From an uncultured Bacilli bacterium (lineage in GTDB: Bacteria; Bacillota_I; Bacilli_A; RF39; UBA660), in contig CALWAJ010000004.1 of the NCBI GenBank assembly GCA_944373065.1, forward strand, positions 1 through 30,118: a stretch of 30,118 nt of DNA, in the 5' to 3' direction. Positions 24,522-30,118 of this stretch are shown here, piece by piece (the stretch's first letter is position 1; every line of letters starts with the position of its first letter). A program made the position numbers and the translations under genes. The notes beneath the pieces are model-generated. The model was not told the origin of the DNA, searched no databases, and worked only from the letters and a program-made list of their open reading frames with translations.

Positions 24522-25803
24522 ACATTGATATTCCCATAAAATTATATAGGGCAATCATTAAATTATTTTGAATTGTGGTCATATCAGTCTCAGTTAAATT
24601 ATTGATATCTATATTATTAGTAGTATCTATATTATCAAAATTTGCAACATTATCAGTTATTGTTCTAATATCAGTTAGACTTAAAATATCAATGTTTGTA
24701 CCACTACTAGATATAGCAATATCGGCAGTAGTAGTTGTAGTATTTGCTGAGGTTAAACTATTGATATTGACTGTTAATGCTGTATTAGTAGCTTCATCAA
24801 AGATGATATTAGCATTAATATTGTTTTCACTTATAGTAATTGTACCGATATTTGTATTATCACTTGTTAAAGTTATTGTTGTAGTATTATCTTTAGTACT
24901 TATAACTCCTTTAAAAGTCTCTTTATCATTTTCTTTAATAGAGAAACTATTTTCTTCCTTGTTATAGGTAATACTATAATTGTTTTCACTATCATTTAAG
25001 ACAAATTCATAAATTTTAATATCATTTTTATTTAAATAGATATTATAAGCTAAGTAACTTTTAGAATCACTATCATTACTATCATTAGATGTATTAAGAC
25101 TGTCAATGTTTTCTCCTAATATTTCTTTAGCTTTATTATCTTTCTTTAAATCGTTAATAATGTTTTTAGATATTTCGTTTAATCTTTTTTCATTAAGTTC
25201 TAAACTAATCTTTTTCTCATTATTTTCAGTAGATACCTTTATATCATCATTAGTAATGTTATTACCTAAGCTTTCAATAACCTTATCATAGATATAATTA
25301 ATATCATCAATTGCTTTTTGATTTTCTTCTAGATAAGAGAAAATATCATTATCATTAATCATGATGTATTTATCAAAGATATTTCTTAAGAAGATATAAC
25401 TAATATTTTCATTTTGATAAAAGTTAATACCTAATGTTTCAGCTGCATTTAGTACTAGAGAACCATCTAAATACATCTTTTTAGCTTCTGTATCAAGACG
25501 ATATTGATAGTTAAATGAACTATTATTTAAGTTATTAATAATAATATCACTACCATCACTACTATTACCAAATATTGGATTAATGTTAAAAGTAGTAGTA
25601 CCTGTTACAGTTTGTTTAATAGGTGTATTACTATTTTCATTATTTAATGGTATAACTTTTTCTAAGTCGGCTTTAAGTTCATTAAATGATGTTACTATTC
25701 TAGTTTTGTTGGAATAATTTTGATAAACTAAGATACCTCCTGCAACTAATAATCCCACGGCAATAATTATTATAATTATTGCTATTGTTTTTTTCTTGTT
25801 CAT
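24520..25803 (-). CDS. Membrane-anchored exported protein, Asn/Thr/Ser-rich
   Basis: 427 aa. A short basic start (MNKKK) and one hydrophobic helix (about 5-26) anchor it, with the rest outside. The ectodomain is rich in Asn, Asp, Thr and Ser, with repeated beta-strand-like stretches such as TTTITLTSDNTNIGTITIS and no cysteines. There is no lipobox or sortase motif. I do not recognise the family; it resembles the many single-helix surface proteins of gut Bacilli. ATG 25803 is preferred over GTG 25809 because AAGGAG is 7 nt before the ATG but too close to the GTG. It is transcribed away from the sortase gene. Confidence 0.75.
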   Translation of the reverse strand: MNKKKTIAIIIIIIAVGLLVAGGILVYQNYSNKTRIVTSFNELKADLEKVIPLNNENSNTPIKQTVTGTTTFNINPIFGNSSDGSDIIINNLNNSSFNYQYRLDTEAKKMYLDGSLVLNAAETLGINFYQNENISYIFLRNIFDKYIMINDNDIFSYLEENQKAIDDINYIYDKVIESLGNNITNDDIKVSTENNEKKISLELNEKRLNEISKNIINDLKKDNKAKEILGENIDSLNTSNDSNDSDSKSYLAYNIYLNKNDIKIYEFVLNDSENNYSITYNKEENSFSIKENDKETFKGVISTKDNTTTITLTSDNTNIGTITISENNINANIIFDEATNTALTVNINSLTSANTTTTTADIAISSSGTNIDILSLTDIRTITDNVANFDNIDTTNNIDINNLTETDMTTIQNNLMIALYNFMGISM

Positions 25804-25939
25804 ATACACACTCCTTATATAATATATTATAGTTTAATTATAGCCTAAAAATTATTTAAAATAAAGCGATAAGAACAAAATAATACAGCTTTACATAATA
25901 TGACATTTTATTGCTAATAATATTAGTGAGGTGATTAAC

Positions 25940-26641
25940 TTGAGATATAAAGATATTTTCTTTTTTATTGTGGGACTATTGATAATGTTACTAGTTTATA
26001 ATATTACAGATTATTATTATGATTATAAAGATAATTTAGAATTAACTAAAAGACTAGAAAAAACAAAAACTGATACAGAGTTTCTTAAGTTAAAAAAAAT
26101 AAATAGTGAAATAGTAGGAGTTATAAAAATAAAAAATACAAATATTAATTATCCAATTGTACAAAGCAATGATAATACTTATTACTTAGATCATTCTTAT
26201 ACTAAAGAGAAGAGTAGTGCTGGTGCTATATTTTTGGATTATCGTAATGATTTAGAGAATCTTTCTAAAAATAATATTATCTATGGACATCATAGATTAG
26301 ATAATACTATGTTTGGTAGTTTGAGTAATTTATTTGAAGAAGAGTGGTTAAATAATAAAGATAACTATTATATAACAGTTGATACACCTGAAGAAAAATT
26401 AACTTTTAAGATATTTAGTATTTATACAATATCTAAAGAAAGTTACTATATTAAGACTTATTTTAGTAATACTAAATATTTTAAAGAGTTTTTAGAAACT
26501 ATTATGAAAAGGAGTGTTTATAATTTTAATACTAATGTAAATACAAATGATAAAATACTTACCTTATCTACTTGTAAAAATAACTTTGGTAAAAGAATAG
26601 TAGTACATGCTAAACTTTTAAAAAAAGAAGAAACTAACTAG
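25940..26641 (+). CDS. srtB: Class B sortase
   Basis: Membrane transpeptidase that cleaves a C-terminal sorting motif and links the protein to peptidoglycan. An N-terminal helix (about 5-22) is followed by the class B signature INSEIVGVIKIKNTNINYPI, a DNTYYLDHSY segment and GAIFLDYRN. The catalytic residues are the His of IIYGHHRL (H117), the Cys of TLSTC (C212) and the Arg of GKRIVVHA (R219). TTG 25940 fits the GAGGTGATT ribosome binding site better than GTG 25931, which would overlap it. It converges with the NPETG protein gene, a likely substrate. Confidence 0.9.
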   Translation: MRYKDIFFFIVGLLIMLLVYNITDYYYDYKDNLELTKRLEKTKTDTEFLKLKKINSEIVGVIKIKNTNINYPIVQSNDNTYYLDHSYTKEKSSAGAIFLDYRNDLENLSKNNIIYGHHRLDNTMFGSLSNLFEEEWLNNKDNYYITVDTPEEKLTFKIFSIYTISKESYYIKTYFSNTKYFKEFLETIMKRSVYNFNTNVNTNDKILTLSTCKNNFGKRIVVHAKLLKKEETN

Positions 26642-26650
26642 TTTCTCTTT
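26622..26650. terminator. Bidirectional terminator, sortase and wall protein
   Basis: AGAAAC (26629-26634) pairs with GTTTCT (26641-26646), with A-rich sequence to the left. This gives a T tract on the minus strand, so it ends the wall-protein transcript best. Confidence 0.6.
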
Positions 26651-27398
26651 ATTCTTTGTTCAGTATTTTTTTAAAAGCATAGCTTGATAAAATAACAAAT
26701 ATAGATAAGCATATAATATTTAATATTAAAGAATCTCCTGTTTCTGGATTTTCTATAGATTCTTCAAGTTCATTTATTTCATCAAGACTTAGTTCAACTC
26801 CGGCATTTAATTCAAATTTTGTATTACCGATTTCTATAACAGCACCATTAGTGTCTTTAGGTACCCATACTGTAGGTTTATCAGGGCTTTCTGTTGTGTT
26901 AATTATTTCTGCATTATCTGTTATTGTTAGAGTAGGGTTAGAAGTGACACCACTACCTTTACCTAGTTCAATTCCCCCAAATCCGTTACCAGAAACATCA
27001 ATTTTACCTTCAAAAGTAGCATTTCCACCATTTATAAGAAGTCCAGCATTTCCACCAGTTAATTTAATATCTTTTAAAGTAACATTACATTTGTAGATTT
27101 GTAAGACATAGATGCCACCCCAAACAGTGTTATCACTACTTTGATTTGCTCCAAATTTACCAATATATTTGATAGTTTTATTGTTACCATCAATAGTAAT
27201 ATCTCTCATTATGTTAATTTTTTCAGTTGTTTCTATATCACTTCCAAGAACAATTGTTGATATATTACTGTTATTTAAAGCTTCTTTCAATTCTGCTTCG
27301 TTATTAACTGTTTTACTAGTTGCAGCATTAACATTTAAAGTAGAGCATAATGTAATTGTCATAACAAATAGTAATAGAATTTTACTGATCTTTTTCAT
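26649..27398 (-). CDS. Wall-anchored beta-helix protein with NPETG sorting signal
   Basis: 249-aa secreted protein. The signal peptide is MKKISKILLLFVMTITLCST plus LNVNA, with cleavage likely after residue 25. The body (about 28-190) resembles right-handed parallel beta-helix proteins: DITIDGNNKTIKYIG, VTLKDIKLTGGNAGLLINGG and GGIELGKGSG. The C-terminus is a sortase signal: NPETG at 217-221, a hydrophobic segment, then the basic tail KKILNKE. NPxTG is the type of motif cleaved by class B sortases (NPQTN, NPKTG), matching the adjacent srtB. ATG 27398 is supported by GGAGGAG. The open frame continues upstream but crosses a terminator hairpin. Confidence 0.87.
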   Translation of the reverse strand: MKKISKILLLFVMTITLCSTLNVNAATSKTVNNEAELKEALNNSNISTIVLGSDIETTEKINIMRDITIDGNNKTIKYIGKFGANQSSDNTVWGGIYVLQIYKCNVTLKDIKLTGGNAGLLINGGNATFEGKIDVSGNGFGGIELGKGSGVTSNPTLTITDNAEIINTTESPDKPTVWVPKDTNGAVIEIGNTKFELNAGVELSLDEINELEESIENPETGDSLILNIICLSIFVILSSYAFKKILNKE

Positions 27399-27460
27399 TT
27401 TCTCCTCCTTTCTACTATTAGTCTTTGTTATCATACTGAAAAATATCCAAGAAATTTGTC

Positions 27461-27489
27461 GAAAAAAGAAAAGAGCACAATTGCTCTTT
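27461..27489 (-). terminator. Terminator inside the wall-protein leader
   Basis: On the minus strand, AAAGAGC and GCTCTTT (27489-27483 with 27476-27470) around a 6-nt loop, then TTCTTTTTTC. It lies about 60-90 nt before the coding region. Confidence 0.75.
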
Positions 27490-27491
27490 CC

Positions 27492-27585
27492 AGTTGGAAG
27501 TAGTGTAATAATATTCATACATATAATTAGTCATATACCAACTTTTATACCATAAGAAGTAAGACTTCCTGGTGGGTACATATTA
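27492..27585 (-). promoter_or_regulatory. Structured 5' leader, candidate attenuator or riboswitch
   Basis: The minus-strand leader holds a hairpin (arms within 27548-27578: TACC/GGTA outside, GAAGT/ACTTC inside). A long-range helix AGTTGG (27543-27538) with CCAACT (27497-27492) closes a 40-nt region. The intrinsic terminator follows immediately. I match it to no known class. Confidence 0.45.
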
Positions 27586-27591
27586 TAATAA

Positions 27592-27619
27592 ATCATATGT
27601 ACATTATTATAGTGTCCAA
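27592..27619 (-). promoter_or_regulatory. Probable promoter of the structured leader
   Basis: Minus strand TTGGAC (27619-27614), a 16-bp spacer and TATGAT (27597-27592). Confidence 0.5.
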
Positions 27620-27679
27620 TATTAATAAAAATATTCCAACTTTTTTATATATAATGTATAATAAAAATGGTGATTATAA

Positions 27680-28033
27680 ATGTTTAATTTTGCTTTAATT
27701 ATTAAAATGATTTTTTTGATATTTGGTAATGGTTTGATGATGTATATGTTTTTAAATGCTGGTGATTTTGTTACTAGAATTGTAATGTTGCCATTTTTGG
27801 TCTGTCTTGTAACTTATTTATTAGAAGTTGTTTTTATGCTTTTAAAAAATGATAATGCTGTAAAAATTTGTAGAAAAATATTTTTTATTAGTCTTTTTAT
27901 TTATATTTCTGGTTTTTTTGTGTTTTGGATTGTTTATAATATTATCAATAAAGAATATGTTTTAGTATTGTTTTCAATTCCTTTTATTTTATTATGTGTT
28001 AAGGTAGTTAGAAATAGAATAAAGAATAAATAA
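27680..28033 (+). CDS. Small four-helix membrane protein
   Basis: Unrecognised integral membrane protein of 117 aa with four hydrophobic helices (about 5-25, 33-55, 66-87 and 93-110). Short basic loops (KNDNAVKICRK, VRNRIKNK at the C-terminus) suggest cytoplasmic ends. There is no signal peptidase site or catalytic motif. GGTGATT precedes the ATG, and overlapping TATAAT boxes (27650-27655, 27657-27662) supply a promoter. It is divergent from the wall-protein leader. Function unknown. Confidence 0.75.
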   Translation: MFNFALIIKMIFLIFGNGLMMYMFLNAGDFVTRIVMLPFLVCLVTYLLEVVFMLLKNDNAVKICRKIFFISLFIYISGFFVFWIVYNIINKEYVLVLFSIPFILLCVKVVRNRIKNK

Positions 28034-28166
28034 TTTGCAAGTATTGTTAATATATATCGTTTATTATATCGTTACTCAGCTAAGGTATGTTATAGTGACA
28101 AAGACGATTGCTAGATAAAAAAACTCTCATGTTAGAGAAATTAATAATATGATTTAAAGACTTATT
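28034..28166. other. Intergenic region, nothing identified
   Basis: AT-rich gap between convergent genes. Only a weak CTCT/AGAG stem near 28122-28136 is visible; no gene or clear terminator. Confidence 0.4.
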
Positions 28167-28616
28167 TTAGATATTAGACATATAACTAGTATATATTTTT
28201 CTTTTAACTTTTTCTTTAACAGTTTCTTTTATATTAAATTCTTTTATTAATCTTTGTTGTATAAAGGAAATACAATCTTTATATTTTTGACTTGTATTAT
28301 CAGTTCCAGCACATAAATACCAAATATACTTAATACACCAATTGGTATCTACAAACTGTCCATCTGTGGCATCTGCCATTAAAAGATATAAATAATTATA
28401 CATGGCATTCTTTGTTTCTTCATCGTTTAATCTTAGTCTTAAAATATCATTTATTGTAGAAAATATACGTCTAAAATCATCTTTACTTATGTTTTTATCA
28501 TATTCAAATATTTTACTTCCGTTATCATATTCTTGATATAATTTTTTTAATAAATCCTCATTTAAAGGCTCTTCTTTGTTTGTTTTGCTTAATAATTTAT
28601 ATATTATTTCATTCAT
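28167..28616 (-). CDS. Hypothetical helical protein
   Basis: Unrecognised 149-aa protein, mostly alpha-helical and charged (MNEIIYKLLSKTNKEEPL onward). It has a Trp/Cys/Tyr-rich central stretch (TNWCIKYIWYLCAG) and a basic C-terminal helix (KETVKEKVKRK). It lacks a signal peptide. GGGAGG lies 7-8 nt upstream. It starts 13 bp after the stop of a frameshifted gene on the same strand, so the two were probably an operon. The length and helical content recall DGR accessory Avd proteins only superficially; the sequence does not support that. Confidence 0.7.
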   Translation of the reverse strand: MNEIIYKLLSKTNKEEPLNEDLLKKLYQEYDNGSKIFEYDKNISKDDFRRIFSTINDILRLRLNDEETKNAMYNYLYLLMADATDGQFVDTNWCIKYIWYLCAGTDNTSQKYKDCISFIQQRLIKEFNIKETVKEKVKRKIYTSYMSNI

Positions 28617-28629
28617 AAATTTTCCTCCC

Positions 28630-28940
28630 TTACTTTATATTATTGCTTATATCAATTATATCCACAAAGTATCTTGTTCCTTTTTCAATTATTTTAATTT
28701 TATTTAAATCAATTAATTGGTCAATTAAAGTTAAATAAACAAAATCTCTTGTATCATTAAGGACTTCTTTTCCCATACATTCTGCAATTAGGATTGATAT
28801 TTTACAAGGTGCTATGTCTTTTAAAATACTTAAAATAATATCATAGTAGTCAGAATATCTTTACCGCGATATGCCTCAGTATAATGTGTTTTATCGTTGT
28901 CTTTTGTTGCATCTGAAAAAAGAGTCCTGGCAATTACTTT
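28630..28940 (-). pseudogene. Frameshifted gene remnant upstream of 28616
   Basis: Two adjoining minus-strand frames read like one protein. KVIARTLFSDATKDNDKTHY and EAYRGKD come first (28940 to about 28866). After loss of one base, YSDYYDIILSILKDIAPC continues to IIDISNNIK and TAA at 28630. The second frame alone has no good start except an internal ATG (GKEVLNDTRDF). A stop directly precedes the first frame, so the 5' end is also missing or shifted. I do not recognise the family. The coding-like residue mix and the tight spacing to the next gene support a former operon gene. Confidence 0.55.
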
Positions 28941-29084
28941 TTAAGTTATAATATACATTTTTGAAAGTTTATCAAAAACGTTTTTTGCTCGCTTGTTTTA
29001 TGAATCCATTTATTATATAATTCTAACAGGAACATTTGATGTGAGTGTTGTCCTCCAATCTTGAGAAAGAAAGTAGGGATAGAA

Positions 29085-29177
29085 ATGAAGAAAAGAACTT
29101 TTATAATAAAAGTCTTTCGTCTTATTACTATCATTTTATTACTCCTTACCTTATTGGTAATAGCAATAAAAATATGA
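29085..29177 (+). CDS. 30-residue hydrophobic peptide, possible type I toxin
   Basis: The peptide begins MKKRTFIIKVF and continues as one hydrophobic helix ending LLLLTLLVIAIKI, then TGA. A short basic N-terminus plus one membrane span is the build of type I toxins and other small membrane peptides. TAGGGA lies 6-8 nt before the ATG. A hairpin begins on the stop codon. It sits alone in an otherwise gene-poor stretch. It is the only candidate gene here that ends in TGA, which lowers confidence. Confidence 0.4.
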   Translation: MKKRTFIIKVFRLITIILLLLTLLVIAIKI

Positions 29178-29217
29178 CACTCTCTCATCTCTGATTGAGT
29201 GTCAACACTAATTTTTT
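29175..29217 (+). terminator. Hairpin at the 3' end of the small peptide gene
   Basis: TGACACTC (29175-29182) pairs with GAGTGTCA (29197-29204); a T run follows 9 nt later. An alternative smaller stem AGTG/CACT would abut the T run directly. Confidence 0.5.
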
Positions 29218-29259
29218 AGAGGCGACATTCACTTGCAGAATTAAATGTTCCTCTTTTTT
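29218..29259 (+). terminator. Strong hairpin with T tract
   Basis: AGAGG plus GACATT (29218-29229, one bulged C) pair with AATGTT plus CCTCT (up to 29254), followed by TTTTTT. It is either a second terminator for the peptide transcript or the end of a small RNA. Confidence 0.65.
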
Positions 29260-29361
29260 ATTTTATGCAAGTTTTCTTGCTTACATACTAATAATATCAT
29301 AGAAAAGAACTTATTACAAGCCCTATATATATAACTCGTACGTTTGAGCAATTATCAATCT

Positions 29362-29435
29362 TGGTGCCGGAAGCGAGAATTGAACTTGCCTCTGATCCTT
29401 ACCAAGGATCTGTTTTACCACTAAACTATACCGGC
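29362..29435 (-). tRNA. tRNA-Thr (GGT)
   Basis: 74-nt cloverleaf with encoded CCA. The anticodon stem GATCC/GGATC encloses loop TTGGTAA, anticodon GGT. The acceptor GCCGGTA against TTCCGGC has one T-T mismatch at the sixth pair. Confidence 0.92.
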
Positions 29436-29447
29436 ATCTCCAACTAA

Positions 29448-29476
29448 ATTTTAGCATAGAAAACTTACATAATCAA
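29448..29476 (-). promoter_or_regulatory. tRNA-Thr promoter
   Basis: Minus strand TTGATT (29476-29471), a 17-bp spacer and TAAAAT (29453-29448). Confidence 0.7.
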
Positions 29477-29486
29477 TAAACTTTTT

Positions 29487-29514
29487 TTGACTTAATTTTT
29501 AAATATGGTATGAT
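29487..29514 (+). promoter_or_regulatory. Transketolase promoter
   Basis: TTGACT (29487-29492), a 16-bp spacer and TATGAT (29509-29514), with an extended -10 TGG. Confidence 0.75.
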
Positions 29515-29537
29515 AGTATTAACTAAGGAGTGATAAT

Positions 29538-30118
29538 ATGCTAGCTTTTACAAAAAGTAGTGAAGATAATATTAATGAAGAAAGGATTGTTAATCAGATT
29601 AGAGGCCTTGGTATTGATATGATTCATGAAGCGAATAGTGGACATCCTGGTATTGTACTTGGTGCTGCTTCCATTATCTATACTGTTTATGCTCATCATT
29701 TAAGATTTTCTAAAGAGAACCCTAACTTTTTTAATAGAGATAGGTTTGTTATGAGTGCAGGACATGGTTCAGCTTTACTTTATGCAACACTTGGTATGGC
29801 TGGGTTTAATATTGAACTTGATGATTTAAAAGCCTTTAGGAAAATAGACTCTATTACCCCAGGCCATCCCGAATATGGGGTTACACCTGGAGTTGATGCG
29901 ACAACGGGGCCTCTAGGTCAAGGAGTGGCAATGGCTGTAGGTATGGCTATCGCTGAAAAACATACTGAAGCTTTAATTAATGATAAGAAAAATAATATTA
30001 TTGACTATAAAGTATATTGTTTATGTGGTGATGGAGATTTGATGGAAGGTGTTAGTTATGAAGCATTATCTTTAGCAGGTAATCTTAAACTTAATAACTT
30101 AATACTTTTATATGACTC
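29538..30118 (+). CDS. tkt: Transketolase (3' end cut off)
   Basis: Thiamine-diphosphate enzyme of the pentose phosphate pathway, moving two-carbon units between sugar phosphates. The first 193 residues are visible. They contain the substrate/ThDP-binding His in ANSGHPGI, the SAGHGSALLYA segment, TPGHPEYG, and the TTGPLGQGVAMAVGMA stretch. The cofactor motif starts at CLCGDGDLMEGVSYEAL (GDG). The reading frame is open at the right edge. AAGGAGTGAT (29525-29534) lies at a good distance from ATG. It has its own promoter and is divergent from tRNA-Thr. Confidence 0.96.
   Translation, partial: MLAFTKSSEDNINEERIVNQIRGLGIDMIHEANSGHPGIVLGAASIIYTVYAHHLRFSKENPNFFNRDRFVMSAGHGSALLYATLGMAGFNIELDDLKAFRKIDSITPGHPEYGVTPGVDATTGPLGQGVAMAVGMAIAEKHTEALINDKKNNIIDYKVYCLCGDGDLMEGVSYEALSLAGNLKLNNLILLYD

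Noticed and set aside
27399..27518. 40-residue extension of the NPETG protein
   Set aside because: No ribosome binding site; it crosses a terminator, and a signal peptide begins cleanly at ATG 27398.
28167..28616. Avd accessory protein for the DGR-like cassette
   Set aside because: Similar size and helicity only; it is 12.5 kb away and has no recognisable Avd features.
28946..29188. 80-codon minus-strand frame (MRECHIFIAI onward)
   Set aside because: It runs antisense to the small peptide gene and its hairpin and lacks a ribosome binding site. Its last third (MFLLELYNKWIHKTSEQKTF) looks coding-like and might belong to the broken gene at 28630-28940, but the link needs another frameshift.
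1..30118. Alternative genetic code (TGA as Trp, AGG as Met)
   Set aside because: Genes are full length under the standard code, Trp is TGG, and AGG falls on a conserved Arg in DnaJ.

Overview
The window is AT-rich, densely packed DNA from a low-GC Firmicute (Bacilli or Mollicutes-related, probably an uncultured gut lineage). Supporting this are RNase HIII (instead of only HI/HII), a T-box leader, a class B sortase, GH25 and LysM proteins, sigma-A promoters of the TTGACA-17-TATAAT type, and AGGAGG/GGTGAT ribosome binding sites. Conserved Arg positions are encoded by AGG (DnaJ J-domain) and CGG (AsnRS), and Trp by TGG, so the standard code is in use. None of the 27 protein genes whose stop I can read ends in TGA.

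Layout. 1-7260: 3' part of pepF, dnaJ, a CYTH-domain protein, a membrane-anchored LysM/GH25 lysozyme and a DinG-type Fe-S helicase. 7261-9422: T-box leader, asnS and a small unknown gene. 9450-11480: rnhC facing away from cvpA-trxA. 11579-13536: membrane-bound XRE regulator, convergent with a YigZ/IMPACT gene. 13598-15690: a large N-terminally anchored surface protein whose 3' end carries the variable repeat of a diversity-generating-retroelement-like (DGR) cassette, followed by a hairpin, a template repeat and a terminator. 15901-17853: two-component system. 17883-20970: SDR, coiled-coil membrane protein, pentapeptide-repeat protein and GDPD. 20981-23905: tRNA-Met, kinase-like protein, glmS (frameshifted near its start) and tRNA-Arg. 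23946-28166: unknown soluble protein, anchored exported protein, class B sortase convergent with an NPETG wall protein that has a structured leader, and a small four-helix membrane protein. 28167-29259: small unknown gene preceded by a frameshifted gene remnant, then a 30-residue hydrophobic peptide gene resembling type I toxins. 29362-30118: tRNA-Thr and the 5' part of transketolase.

Main discovery: the 95 bp at 15231-15325 (3' end of the surface-protein gene) and at 15523-15617 (non-coding, 197 bp further on) align without gaps at 74/95 positions. Of 21 differences, 19 fall on adenines of the downstream copy. The downstream copy, read in the target frame, is packed with AAT/AAC codons. This is the signature of adenine-specific mutagenic retrohoming. 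No reverse transcriptase or Avd gene is visible here, so the enzyme would have to act in trans, or the cassette is a fossil.

Other themes are cell-surface biology (lysozyme, diversified surface protein, sortase and substrate, anchored exported protein) and two single-base frameshifts of the same kind, which may be sequencing errors or genuine decay.
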